Positions 16,957-25,385 of a DNA stretch of 64,000 nucleotides are shown here, in pieces. The position numbers were made by a program, and so were the translations under genes. Numbering within the stretch: position 1 is the first letter of the stretch; every line of letters starts with the position of its first letter. The notes beneath the pieces were generated by a model, which saw only the letters and a list, made by a program, of their open reading frames with translations, did not search any database and was not told where the DNA came from. The stretch covers positions 806,001-870,000 of the forward strand of contig NZ_PTJS01000001.1 in NCBI RefSeq assembly GCF_002941025.1, in the 5' to 3' direction. Origin of the DNA: Streptomyces sp. QL37 (GTDB lineage Bacteria; Actinomycetota; Actinomycetes; Streptomycetales; Streptomycetaceae).

Positions 16957-17005
16957 ACGGGAACGGCCGGTGCGCACCATGGAGGTGCGCACCGGCCGTT
17001 CCCGT
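16957..17005. terminator. Bidirectional terminator, perfect 22-bp stem
   Basis: Perfect 22-bp arms with a 5-nt loop (ATGGA) sit between the convergent small membrane gene and the SRPBCC gene. The symmetry and position fit a terminator serving both genes. Confidence 0.85.
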
Positions 17006-17029
17006 CCGCAGGGGCCGTTCGGGGCGTCG

Positions 17030-17473
17030 TCACACCCCCCGGGGGCGGTCACCCGCTGCCGTGGTCTCGGCCAGCTTCTGGAACTCGCCCAGGTCGTAGT
17101 TGGCCAGGGCCGAGTCCAGGTTGGTCAGTGCGCCCAAGCGCTCGACGAACCCGCTGGGGTCGTACTCGATCTGCAGGGCGACCCGGCTGGAGGTCTCGTC
17201 GAGCCGGTGGAAGGTGACCACGCCCGCGTGGTGCACGCCCTCGATCGTCTTCCAGGCGATCCGGTCCTGCGGAACCACCTCGGTGAGCTCCGCGACGAAG
17301 CCCTTGTCGGCGCCCGGCAGGGACAGCTGCCAGGAGAACCGGCGCTCGTCCATCGGATCCACGCGTCGCACGTGGCTCAGGAACTTCGGCCACTGCGTCA
17401 CATCACTCCACAGAGCCCAGGTGACGCTGACCGGAGCCTTGATGTCGACGGTTTCCACGAGGGAGGAGGACAT
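17030..17473 (-). CDS. SRPBCC-family (polyketide cyclase/START-like) protein
   Basis: This 147-residue protein has the helix-grip fold features of the SRPBCC superfamily: an N-terminal strand VETVDIKAPVSVTWALWSDVTQWPKF, a central strand set (RFSWQLSLPG, DRIAWKTIEG) and a long C-terminal helix. Members bind hydrophobic ligands; this subgroup is commonly called cyclase/dehydrase-like. No catalytic assignment is possible. It is a single gene convergent with the small membrane protein. Confidence 0.85.
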   Translation of the reverse strand: MSSSLVETVDIKAPVSVTWALWSDVTQWPKFLSHVRRVDPMDERRFSWQLSLPGADKGFVAELTEVVPQDRIAWKTIEGVHHAGVVTFHRLDETSSRVALQIEYDPSGFVERLGALTNLDSALANYDLGEFQKLAETTAAGDRPRGV

Positions 17474-17579
17474 GGAACAACAACTCCTTCTTCAGCTCGG
17501 CTGTTCCGTGTACTGCCGGCCACCGGATGGCCGGCTGTACACGCATGCACCTCCGCCTTCCCGGTCGTACCGCCCGTAC

Positions 17580-18089
17580 TCACCCGACCTTCAGCGCGTC
17601 CTGCCAGGCGGCGCTTTCCACGTAGTGGTTGTCGAAGCGCTCGGCCGACTCGGTGATCTCCTGCGGGTCCGCCTCCCCCCGCATGACCCTGCCGAGCAGA
17701 CGCAGGTACGCGAAACGGTCCATGCGCCGGTCGAACACGAACAGGACGTCCGCGGTGAAGCCGGGGGCGGCCGCGAAAGCGTGCGGGGTGTGGGGCGGTA
17801 CGGCCAGGAAGTCACCTTCCCCGAGGACGGTCACCTCGTCGCCGACGAGTACGCGCAGGGCCCCGCCGAGATGGAGAACATGGGCCGATCCCCCGCAGCC
17901 GTGATCAGCTGCGGTCGGTCCTGCCGGCCGCCCGGCGCCTCCTGCCGGGGCCACGCTCCCGCGCACTCCGCTCGCCTCGCGGCGTCCGCCGCGGGAGCGC
18001 CGCTCCCGCGCTCCTTCTTCCTCGGTGGTGTCGGCGAGGTCGCCGTCCACCCGAGGGAAGTGTCCGGAGAACGTCTCGCGGAACACCAT
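17580..18089 (-). CDS. Cupin-domain protein with an unusual N-terminal part
   Basis: The C-terminal half (from about residue 70) is a clear cupin barrel: LHLGGALRVLVGDEVTVLGEGDFLAVPPHTPHAFAAAPGFTADVLFV, with PPHTPHAF as cupin motif 2. The N-terminal half is Arg/Gly/Ala-rich without the usual strands and lacks the His-x-His motif 1 expected before GSAHVLHL. A frameshift or truncation in the N-terminal coding sequence is therefore likely, and the start at 18089 is uncertain. The gene is divergent from the SDR gene at 18212. Confidence 0.6.
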   Translation of the reverse strand: MVFRETFSGHFPRVDGDLADTTEEEGARERRSRGGRREASGVRGSVAPAGGAGRPAGPTAADHGCGGSAHVLHLGGALRVLVGDEVTVLGEGDFLAVPPHTPHAFAAAPGFTADVLFVFDRRMDRFAYLRLLGRVMRGEADPQEITESAERFDNHYVESAAWQDALKVG

Positions 18090-18211
18090 GCGGCCATGAC
18101 GGCCGGCTGACCACCGGCGGGGCGAGCGCGTGCGGCCCACAGGCGGGCGTGTTTCAGTGGACCGGTGAATCGCAGCAGGTGCGAGAACGTCTCCCGGCAG
18201 AAGGGCCCGTT

Positions 18212-18949
18212 ATGAGGATCGCGGTGATCGGCGGTACGGGGCTGATCGGTTCGAAGGTCGTCAGGAAGCTCGCCGCCGACGGGCACGAGGCGGTGCCGCA
18301 CTCCAAGTCCACGGGCGTGGACGTCGTCACCGGCGAGGGCCTGGAGAGGGCGTCGGCCGGAGCCGACGTCGTCGTCAACCTGACCAACTCCCCGACCTTC
18401 GACGAAGCCGCACCGGCCTTCTTCCGGCAGTCGATGGAAAACCTCCTGACCGCCGGGCAGAAGGCCGGGGTGCGTCACTTCGTCGTGCTGTCCATCGTCG
18501 GCGTGGACCAGGTGCCCGAACTGGACTACTACCGTGCGAAGGCTCTCCAGGAGGAGATTCTGGCAGCGGGGCCGATCCCGTACACCATCGTCCGCGCCAC
18601 CCAGTTCATGGAGTTCATCGACTCCGTGATGAGCTGGACGGCCGACGGCGACACCGTCCGGCTGCCCGCCACCCCGATCCAGCCGATCGCCGCCCAGGAC
18701 GTCGCCGACGCGGTCGCCGAGGCCGCCGTGGGCGCTCCTCTGCAGGGGATCCACAACATCGCGGGCCCCGAGGTCTTCCCTCTCGACGAGCTCGGCAGGA
18801 TCACTCTCGCGGCCGGAGCGGACAGCCGTACGGTCATCACGGACGACACCGCCGGCATGTTCGCCGTGGTCCACGGAGACGTCCTCACCGGCAAGGACGA
18901 CGCCTCGCTCGCCCCCACCCGCTACGCGGACTGGCTTGCGGCACGCTGA
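18212..18949 (+). CDS. NAD(P)-binding atypical SDR (NmrA/NAD(P)H-binding family)
   Basis: This 245-residue protein starts at ATG 18212 (after AGAAGG) with a textbook nucleotide loop: MRIAVIGGTGLIGSKVVRKL. It lacks the classical YxxxK of short-chain dehydrogenases in its usual context but has YYRAKALQEEIL and a C-terminal substrate region, typical of NmrA-like/atypical SDRs that act as redox sensors or quinone reductases. It is 92 bp ahead of the AhpD-like gene on the same strand, probably co-transcribed. Confidence 0.85.
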   Translation: MRIAVIGGTGLIGSKVVRKLAADGHEAVPHSKSTGVDVVTGEGLERASAGADVVVNLTNSPTFDEAAPAFFRQSMENLLTAGQKAGVRHFVVLSIVGVDQVPELDYYRAKALQEEILAAGPIPYTIVRATQFMEFIDSVMSWTADGDTVRLPATPIQPIAAQDVADAVAEAAVGAPLQGIHNIAGPEVFPLDELGRITLAAGADSRTVITDDTAGMFAVVHGDVLTGKDDASLAPTRYADWLAAR

Positions 18950-19040
18950 GGAGAGACGCACGTCACATCCCGCGCCCTGTCACACCTCAGGGGTCTCCCC
19001 GGTCAGCAGTGTGTATCCGCAACACGGCTAGGAGACCATC

Positions 19041-19514
19041 GTGGAATCACGTCTCAACTACTTCGGCCACCCCCTCGCGGGCAAGGTGCTGAAGCACATC
19101 AACTCGGCCAACAAGGCGGTGGCGGACTCGACGCTTTCCCCCACGGTCCAGGAACTGGTGAAGATTCGCGCCAGTCAGATCAACGGCTGCGGCTTCTGCA
19201 CCGACATGCACACCAAGGACGCCGCGCACGCCGGAGAGACCGTGCAGCGCCTCAACCTGGTCGCCGCCTGGCGGGAGGCCAAGGTGTTCACCGAGGCCGA
19301 GCGCGCGGCCCTGGAACTCGCGGAGCAGGGCACCCGCATCGCCGACGCGGCAGGGGGCGTCACCGACGAGGCCTGGGCGGACGCCGCCAAGCACTTCGAC
19401 GAGGACCAGTTGATCGCCTTGATCTCCCTCATCGCCGTCATCAACGCCTACAACCGCATCAACGTCATCAATCAGCAGCCCGCCGGCGACTACCAGCCCG
19501 GCCAGTTCGGCTGA
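19041..19514 (+). CDS. Carboxymuconolactone decarboxylase/AhpD-family peroxidase
   Basis: This 157-residue all-helical protein starts at GTG 19041 with TAGGAGA upstream. The redox motif Cys50-Gly-Phe-Cys53 followed by His57 (NGCGFCTDMH) marks the AhpD-like branch, which reduces peroxides through a CxxC pair, rather than true decarboxylases. It probably shares a transcript with the SDR gene upstream, suggesting an oxidative-stress function. A stem-loop follows. Confidence 0.92.
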   Translation: MESRLNYFGHPLAGKVLKHINSANKAVADSTLSPTVQELVKIRASQINGCGFCTDMHTKDAAHAGETVQRLNLVAAWREAKVFTEAERAALELAEQGTRIADAAGGVTDEAWADAAKHFDEDQLIALISLIAVINAYNRINVINQQPAGDYQPGQFG

Positions 19515-19537
19515 CCTGCCCCGGTGCACCCGGTCCC

Positions 19538-19568
19538 GTCCCCCGCCGGCCCCACCGCGGCGGGGGAC
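19538..19568 (+). terminator. Stem-loop terminator after AhpD-like gene
   Basis: An 11-bp perfect stem (GTCCCCCGCCG / CGGCGGGGGAC) with a 9-nt loop lies 24 bp after the stop codon. Nothing else is recognisable up to the TetR gene. Confidence 0.7.
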
Positions 19569-19715
19569 ATCCGCCTTCATGGCCGGAGCAGGGGGATCGG
19601 CTTCGGCCTGGTGCGCGACCTGTTGAGGGCCACCGCGAAGGCGTCCCCCTACGTGCATTCCCTGGGCAGCTGAGCCGCGTACTCGGAACGGCCTGGCGGG
19701 GATCGTTCGCCACGG

Positions 19716-20345
19716 TCAGGCGCTGGGCTGGGCTTCGGATGCCAGTCGCGCCGCCGGCGGCAGCGGTGCGTGCCGAGGACAGGCCTCGAACGCCTGGATC
19801 GCCAGCGCCGCGAAGCGTCGGGAGGCCATGACCTGGGTGGCCGCCGATCTGGTGTTGATCCCCTTGTTGGCCATGAGGACGAGAATGAGGTCGTCCAGGA
19901 CGAAGTCGGACCGCAGACGCCCGGCTTCCTGGGCTCGCCGGGCCAGTCCGGCGAGTGCCCTCACGGTGTACTCGCGGCCCGCGACATCCGGCGCCCCGGG
20001 GAGCGTCGACAGGAAGGCTTCGGTGAAGCCCCGGTCCCGGGCGTGCAGCTCACAGATCTTCTCGATCACCAGGCAGAGGCCACGCCACGGATCAGGATCG
20101 GCGCACCCCTCGTCGACGATGGTGCGGCATGCGCGCAACTGGTCCGCGAAGGCTTCAGCGACCAGCGCCTGCTTGGTGGGGAAGCGACGGTAGAGAGTGG
20201 CGGGTCCGACCTCCGCACGGCGCGCGATCTCCCGCATCGGCACGTCCAGACCCTCGGCGGAGAACAGCACCCGGGCCGCTTCGAGGATGCGCTCGCGGTT
20301 GTCCAGCGCGTCGGAGCGCAGTGTGTGAGGCAAACCGTCGTCCAC
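19716..20345 (-). CDS. TetR/AcrR-family regulator
   Basis: This 209-residue protein has an N-terminal helix-turn-helix (NRERILEAARVLFSAEGLDVPMREIARRAEVGPATLYRRFPTKQALV) and a C-terminal ligand domain of the kind with REYTVRALAGLARRAQEAGRLRSDFVLDDLILVLMANKGI. It is divergent from a quinone-oxidoreductase-like gene, the typical arrangement for local repression. Its start (ATG 20345) faces a TAGGTA-like -10 element on the minus strand. Confidence 0.92.
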   Translation of the reverse strand: MDDGLPHTLRSDALDNRERILEAARVLFSAEGLDVPMREIARRAEVGPATLYRRFPTKQALVAEAFADQLRACRTIVDEGCADPDPWRGLCLVIEKICELHARDRGFTEAFLSTLPGAPDVAGREYTVRALAGLARRAQEAGRLRSDFVLDDLILVLMANKGINTRSAATQVMASRRFAALAIQAFEACPRHAPLPPAARLASEAQPSA

Positions 20346-20364
20346 GCTCTCACTTTACCTAAAC

Positions 20365-20378
20365 GGACGGGGGCGTCC
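20365..20378. promoter_or_regulatory. Short inverted repeat in the TetR/quinone reductase divergent region
   Basis: GGACG-GGGG-CGTCC lies 20 bp upstream of the TetR start, next to a TAGGTA hexamer on the minus strand. Arms of only 5 bp in GC-rich DNA make this a weak operator candidate. Confidence 0.3.
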
Positions 20379-20526
20379 ACTACCGTCCGGAACGAAGCGG
20401 CGCACCGGGGTCATCGGGGCGCGTACCACCGGGGCCGGGCACGCGCCGTGAGGCCCTCCCCCGTCGGCGGCGGGCGGCGGCCGAGCACGACCGCGTGTGG
20501 ACGGTCCGAGAACATGGGAGACGACG

Positions 20527-21489
20527 TTGAAGGCAATCACGATCCAGACGTACGGAGGCCCCGAAGGACTGGCGGTGGTCCACATGCCGGCGCCCACGCC
20601 CGCCGCCGGACAGGTCCTGATCGACACCGAGGCGGTGGGCGTCGGTGGAGTCGACACCGTGATCCGGAGCGGCGCCCTGGCCGCCTACGGCTTCGAGAAG
20701 GGCTTCATCCCGGGCAGCGAGGTGGCGGGCACCGTGACCGCGGTCGGCGGCGGGGTCGACGCCTCCTGGGTCGGCCGACGGGTGTGGGCGTTCACCGGAA
20801 CCGGCGGAGGCTACGTCGAACGGGCCGTCGCGCCGGTCGACGAGACCATCCCCCTGCCCGCGGGGCTCTCCACCGTCGACGCGGTGACGCTGGGGAGCTC
20901 CGGCGTGGTGGCGCACTTCGGGCTCCGGCACGCCCGTTTCACTCCCGGGGAGACGGTCCTGGTGCGTGGGGCGGCCGGCAGCATCGGGATCATGGCCGTA
21001 CAACTCGCCGCTCGCGGCGGTGCCGCCGCGGTGGCGGTCACCACCTCTTCCGCCGAGCGCGGCGAGCGGCTGCGGCGTCTCGGCGCGAGCCATGTGCTGG
21101 ACCGCTCCGGAGAGGGAGGGGATCAGGCCCCCTCGTACTACGACGTCATCATCGACGTGGTGGCGGGTGGGGACATGCCGTCGTTCTTCGACCGGCTCAA
21201 CCCGAACGGCCGCCTGGTGGCCGTGGGAGCTGTCGGAGGTCAGCCGCCGGCGGACTTCGGCACGAAGATCATGGCGGCGTTCCGGAAGTCGTTGTCGTTC
21301 GCCGCTTTCAGCGCGGCCACGGTCAGCGGAGCCGAGCGGCGTGCCGTACGGAGCGAGCAGTTCGCGGCTGCGAGCCGCGGCGAGATCGAAACAGTGGTGC
21401 ACGAGACGCTCCCCCTGGACGCAGCCGTGCTGGCGCACCGGAAGATGGACGCGGGCGAGGTCTTCGGCAGGATCGTGCTGACCCCGTAG
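20527..21489 (+). CDS. Quinone oxidoreductase-like MDR dehydrogenase
   Basis: A protein of about 320 residues. I prefer TTG 20527 (MKAITIQTYGGPEGL) because GGGAG lies 8 nt upstream and the family begins this way; an ATG at 20497 would add ten residues. The GroES-like half has PGSEVAGTVTAVGGGVDASWVGRRV. The Rossmann half has VLVRGAAGSIGIMAVQLAARG, and the C-terminus is GEVFGRIVLTP. There are no zinc ligands. It is probably an NADPH:quinone or enone reductase controlled by the divergent TetR protein. Confidence 0.88.
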   Translation: MKAITIQTYGGPEGLAVVHMPAPTPAAGQVLIDTEAVGVGGVDTVIRSGALAAYGFEKGFIPGSEVAGTVTAVGGGVDASWVGRRVWAFTGTGGGYVERAVAPVDETIPLPAGLSTVDAVTLGSSGVVAHFGLRHARFTPGETVLVRGAAGSIGIMAVQLAARGGAAAVAVTTSSAERGERLRRLGASHVLDRSGEGGDQAPSYYDVIIDVVAGGDMPSFFDRLNPNGRLVAVGAVGGQPPADFGTKIMAAFRKSLSFAAFSAATVSGAERRAVRSEQFAAASRGEIETVVHETLPLDAAVLAHRKMDAGEVFGRIVLTP

Positions 21490-21956
21490 TCGACGGTGCG
21501 GGCGGTGGAGTGCGCCGCGGGCCCGAGCTCACGCTCCCCAGCCGCCGCCTGCCGCCCCGCTCGGCAGATACGAGTCGCGCGGCGCCTTGCGCAGGCCGGG
21601 CACGACGCCGTCGACCCCGTACATCTGGCGCTCCACCTGGTCGCACGCCATCAGCCACGCCCTACGCAGCGCCGGCTCGGTGTCGGCGAGTCTTCATCGC
21701 GAGCATCTCGTCGGCCAGGTCGACGGGCGGCGTCCCGTGACGGAGCCCGCCCGGTTCGGCGGCCAGGTGGTCCTCACGCGAGCTCCTCCGGGGCCAGTTG
21801 CGCGCACGGTCATCGAGGTGACGAAGCCCTGCACGACGACCGGTTCGGCACAGCTCTCCTCGCTGCGGAAGTGCCACCAAGCGGCAACCGGGCACGTCGC
21901 TGCTCGCTCATCCCCCCTGGTGACAATCCGCAAGGAGGGAGGAGGGGGCTCGTCGG
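21490..21956 (-). pseudogene. Possible gene remnant downstream of the ammonia-lyase homologue
   Basis: No intact gene is present. On the minus strand consecutive frames carry protein-like blocks: WWHFRSEESCAEPVVVQGFVTSM, then HLAAEPGGLRHGTPPVDLADEMLAMK, then after a shift LADTEPALRRAWLMACDQVERQMYGVDGVVPGLRKAPRDSYLPSG. The last block ends at a stop codon shortly before the MDR gene. Collinear blocks separated by frameshifts look like a decayed gene. I cannot name the family. Confidence 0.35.
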
Positions 21957-23543
21957 CTACGGATCGACGACGGCCGCCGCTCGGACCATCCCCTTCACCA
22001 CACCCTGACCGTCGAAAGCCGCTCCGCCCCCTGACCCGAGCCCCAGCCACAGGTCGGTGAACCGGTCGAGCAGCCCGGCCGCCCGGGTCACATCGTCCGT
22101 CAGCGGCCGGTCGGCCAGCTCCGCATCGAGGACCGAGTCCGCCAGCTCGAAGGCGCGGCCGACGGGCAGCCCTGGATCGAGCCGCATGTCGCGCTGCCGC
22201 AACGCCCTCACGGCCGCGACGAGTTCGCAGCCCACGACGAGCCGGTAGGCCTCGCACGCCCGCAGCGTCTGGCGCGCCGCCAGCGAGGCGAAGCTGGCCT
22301 GCTCCTCGACCCCTCGCGAGAGCACCGCGTGACCGAGCGACGCGGGCGCCGAGAAGGCCCGCAGGTCCCCGAGCGCCGCCCCGGCCGCGTATTCGAGGAT
22401 CATCACGCCGGACGACGCCGGCTCTCCGTCCGCGAGGAACGGCCGCAGACGCGTGAATCCCGGTTCGTTGAGCGTCGAGAGACGCGAGGTCGACAGGCGC
22501 GCCACCTGCGACACCGCCAGCCTGAAGTGGTCCAGCGAAAGGGCTAGTTGCGCGAGGTAGAAGCCGCCGTGGTGATACGCCGCCATGTCGTCCGCCGAGA
22601 TCAGCGGGTTCTCCGCCGCCGCGTTGATCTCGACCGCGAGGACTTCTTCGAGCGCGTCCGCCGCGTCATGCGCGGGCCCGTGGATCTGGGGCACACAACG
22701 GAAGCCGTACGGGTCCTGGATGCGGCCGAGCGGCGGCGTGGGACGGTCGGGCGCACCGAGCAGCAGACGCATGCGTTGCGCGACTGCGTACGAGCCGGCA
22801 TGCCGGCGCGCCTCGTGCACGGGCAGCGCGTACGCCTCGTACGAACCGTCGATCGCCATCAGGGAGAGCGCAGCCACCACCTGCGTGGCCGCGATCAGAC
22901 CGCGCAGCTCGTGCACCGCGAGCGCCGACTGGCCGAGGGTGAGGGCGTTGCTGCTGATCAGGGCGAGGGCGTCGTTGTTGTCGAGGGGCTGCGGGCCGGG
23001 GGCCGTCCCCGTCCCCTCCCACGGGTGTTCACCCGCCAGCGCGAGTCCCATCTGCGCGAGCGCGGCGATGTCGCCGGTGCCGACCGAGCCGAATTCGTTG
23101 ACCTTCGGGTAGGCGCCCGTCTCCAGCGCCTCGCACAGGGCCGTGACGACGGTGGGGCGCAGGCCGGCGCCACCCGCGAGCAGCTGGTTGGCGCGGACCG
23201 CCAGCATGGCGCGGACCTGCCGCGCCGGCAGCTCCTCGCCGATCGCCCCGGCATGGCTGCGCAGCAGCCGCAGGCCGTGGTCGGCTGCGGCGTCCGTCGG
23301 CACGGACTCATTCCGGTTAGCACCCACACCGGTGGAACGACCGTAGACGCGACCCCACGACGCGATCTCCCGTGCGGCGACCCAGGAGGCCTCGACGCGC
23401 TTCATCCCGTCCGCCGCCGGGACGGGCTTCGCTGCGGATTCGGCCATGCGTACGACATCTGCGACCATCAGTCCGCGGCCGTCGAGGACGACGATCGCAC
23501 CGTCGTCCTCGACCGCCGTGTTCACCATACGAGACGACATCAC
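21957..23543 (-). CDS. Histidine/phenylalanine ammonia-lyase homologue with altered MIO motif
   Basis: This 528-residue protein starts at GTG 23543 (GAGGAGG 8 nt upstream) and aligns by eye over its whole length with the HAL/PAL/TAL superfamily. Tyr67 lies in YGRSTGVGANRN, followed by LLRSHAGAIGEEL, DALALISSNALTLG, Gln276-Asp-Pro-Tyr279 with Arg282, and Glu311-Asn-Pro. The segment that should contain the Ala-Ser-Gly triad reads GSVGTGDIAALAQ (residues 152-164). The triad is replaced by Thr156-Gly157, one residue shorter and without the Ser needed to form methylidene-imidazolone. Either chemistry differs from deamination or catalysis is lost. The gene is divergent from a quaternary-amine ABC transporter, with which it shares a regulatory region. 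Confidence 0.88.
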   Translation of the reverse strand: MMSSRMVNTAVEDDGAIVVLDGRGLMVADVVRMAESAAKPVPAADGMKRVEASWVAAREIASWGRVYGRSTGVGANRNESVPTDAAADHGLRLLRSHAGAIGEELPARQVRAMLAVRANQLLAGGAGLRPTVVTALCEALETGAYPKVNEFGSVGTGDIAALAQMGLALAGEHPWEGTGTAPGPQPLDNNDALALISSNALTLGQSALAVHELRGLIAATQVVAALSLMAIDGSYEAYALPVHEARRHAGSYAVAQRMRLLLGAPDRPTPPLGRIQDPYGFRCVPQIHGPAHDAADALEEVLAVEINAAAENPLISADDMAAYHHGGFYLAQLALSLDHFRLAVSQVARLSTSRLSTLNEPGFTRLRPFLADGEPASSGVMILEYAAGAALGDLRAFSAPASLGHAVLSRGVEEQASFASLAARQTLRACEAYRLVVGCELVAAVRALRQRDMRLDPGLPVGRAFELADSVLDAELADRPLTDDVTRAAGLLDRFTDLWLGLGSGGGAAFDGQGVVKGMVRAAAVVDP

Positions 23544-23595
23544 TCGTAATTCCTCCTCAATCAGGCGCCTCGTCTTGCCTTACGGCCACTCGTAA
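23528..23595. promoter_or_regulatory. Repeated CACTCGTAA element in the lyase/ABC divergent region
   Basis: CACTCGTAA occurs twice (23541-23549 and 23587-23595). Each copy is the right half of an imperfect inverted repeat: TACGAG-N9-CTCGTA at 23528-23548 and TTACG-N6-CGTAA at 23580-23595. The first copy overlaps the start of the lyase homologue. A TTGACA hexamer at 23628-23633 could be the -35 box for the transporter, but no good -10 box lies 16-18 bp away. Confidence 0.45.
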
Positions 23596-23691
23596 CCAGG
23601 GATTTACGCCTGAGCGGCGACCAGCTATTGACAACCTATTCAGTCACCGAGAACTCTGCATGATGATATGCAGCCGGGCAAGGGACTCCTC

Positions 23692-24735
23692 ATGATCCAA
23701 TTCGACAAGGCCCACAAGCGCTTCCCGAACGGCACAACGGCGGTGCACGACCTCACTCTTGAGATGCCGGAAGGGGGTGTGACCGTCCTCGTCGGATCTT
23801 CCGGTTGCGGCAAGACGACGACCCTCCGCATGATCAACCGGATGGTCGATCCGACCTCCGGGACGGTCAGGGTCAACGGCAAGGACGTCCTGGAACAGGA
23901 CGCCGCCGAACTGCGCCGTTCCATCGGTTACGTCATCCAGCAGTCCGGGCTCTTCCCCCACCGCACCGTCCTGGACAACATCGCGACCGTGCCGCTACTG
24001 CTCGGCTGGGGCCGCAGGAAGGCGCGGACGCGGGCCGCCGAACTCCTGGAGACGGTCGGCCTCTCCGCCGACACGGGGAAGCGCTACCCGCACCAGCTCT
24101 CCGGTGGCCAGCAGCAGCGGGTCGGCGTGGCGCGCGCTCTCGCCGCGGACCCTCCGGTGCTCCTGATGGACGAGCCGTTCGGCGCTGTCGACCCCGTGGT
24201 CCGCACCCAGCTCCAGGATGAACTTCTGCGTCTGCAGAAGGAGTTGAACAAGACCATCGTCTTCGTCACGCATGACATCGACGAGGCCGTACGGCTCGGC
24301 GACCGCATAGCCGTGTTCCGGACCGGCGGCCACCTCGTCCAGTGCGCGAGCCCCGCCGAGCTCCTGGCCCGGCCCTCGGACGCGTTCGTCGCGGACTTCC
24401 TGGGCGCGGAGCGAGGCCTGAAGCTGCTGTCCCTCTCGACTCTCGCGGAGCTGCCGCAGGGGCCCGCCCCCGTGGGCACCCGCTGGCAGCTGACCCTCGA
24501 CCCGGCCCGGAAGCCGCTGGCCTGGCGCGACAGCGAGACCCGTGCGGAGACCCCGGTACGCCCCCTGCGGGACACGGACTCGCTGCTCTCCGCTCTCAAC
24601 GAGTCGATCGCCGCGCCGAGCGGCCTGGTGGCCCGGGTCGACGCGGAGGGCGTCCTCACCGGCGTGACGTCACGCGAGGACATCCACGACCACGCGGGTC
24701 ACGTGCACAGCGAGGCAAGCACGGTGCTCGCATGA
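23692..24735 (+). CDS. Quaternary-amine ABC transporter ATP-binding protein (OpuC/ProV-like)
   Basis: A protein of about 347 residues starting at ATG 23692 (MIQFDKAHKRF, with AAGGG upstream). The ATPase core has Walker A (GSSGCGKTT), signature (LSGGQQQRVGVARAL), Walker B (VLLMDEPFGAVDP) and H-loop (VTHDIDEA). The linker GYVIQQSGLFPHRTVLDNIATVPLLLGW is diagnostic of glycine betaine/carnitine/choline transporters. The C-terminal 90 residues hold a partial CBS-like segment. It is the first gene of a four-gene operon and overlaps the next by 4 bp. Confidence 0.93.
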   Translation: MIQFDKAHKRFPNGTTAVHDLTLEMPEGGVTVLVGSSGCGKTTTLRMINRMVDPTSGTVRVNGKDVLEQDAAELRRSIGYVIQQSGLFPHRTVLDNIATVPLLLGWGRRKARTRAAELLETVGLSADTGKRYPHQLSGGQQQRVGVARALAADPPVLLMDEPFGAVDPVVRTQLQDELLRLQKELNKTIVFVTHDIDEAVRLGDRIAVFRTGGHLVQCASPAELLARPSDAFVADFLGAERGLKLLSLSTLAELPQGPAPVGTRWQLTLDPARKPLAWRDSETRAETPVRPLRDTDSLLSALNESIAAPSGLVARVDAEGVLTGVTSREDIHDHAGHVHSEASTVLA

Positions 24736-25382
24736 CCGTCGACGGGTCGTGGATATCCGACCACACCGGTGACCTCACCGCCCTGGCCCTCTCCCACCTC
24801 CAGGCGGCACTCACCGCCGTGCTCCTCGGTCTGATCGTCTCGCTCCCCCTGGCTGTTGTCGCGCACCGGGTACGGAGGCTGCGCGGGCTCCTCCTCGGCC
24901 TGTCCAACGTCCTGTTCACCATCCCGTCCATCGCCGTCTTCGTGCTCCTCCTGCCGGTCAGCGGTCTCACCCGCACCACCACCGTCATCGGCCTGACGAT
25001 CTACACGCTCGTCGTGCTCCTGCGGAACACGGTCGAAGGCCTGGACTCCGTCCCCGTCCGGACGAAGGAGGCCGCGAAGGCCATGGGCTCCCGGCCGCTG
25101 CACACCCTGCTCACCGTCGAACTGCCCCTCGCCCTCCCGGTGATCATGGCGGGCGTGCGGATCGCGACGGTGATGGCCATCTCCCTCGTCTCCGTGGCCA
25201 CGTACATCGGCGACGGCGGACTCGGACAGCTCTTCACTGACGGGTTCCAGCGCAACTTCCCGACCCCCGTGATCGTCGGCGTCGTACTGACCCTGCTCCT
25301 CGCGCTCGTCGCGGACGCTCTTCTCGTCGCCCTTCAGTACGTCCTTACCCCCTGGACCCGCCGGCAGAAGCAGAGGGCCTGA
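24732..25382 (+). CDS. Quaternary-amine ABC transporter permease 1 (OpuCB-like)
   Basis: This 216-residue inner-membrane protein starts at ATG 24732 in an ATGA overlap. It has about five to six helices and the ABC permease EAA loop (TKEAAKAMGSRPLHTLLTVELPLALPVIMAGVRIA). VLFTIPSIAVFVLLLPVSGL and YIGDGGLGQLFTDGF are hallmarks of the OpuB/OpuC permeases. It forms the translocation channel with the second permease. Confidence 0.93.
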   Translation: MTVDGSWISDHTGDLTALALSHLQAALTAVLLGLIVSLPLAVVAHRVRRLRGLLLGLSNVLFTIPSIAVFVLLLPVSGLTRTTTVIGLTIYTLVVLLRNTVEGLDSVPVRTKEAAKAMGSRPLHTLLTVELPLALPVIMAGVRIATVMAISLVSVATYIGDGGLGQLFTDGFQRNFPTPVIVGVVLTLLLALVADALLVALQYVLTPWTRRQKQRA

Positions 25383-25385
25383 CCC

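Noticed and set aside
24342..25382. Upstream-extended frame for the first permease
   Set aside because: The extension overlaps the ATPase gene in another frame; the ATGA overlap at 24732 gives the expected permease start.
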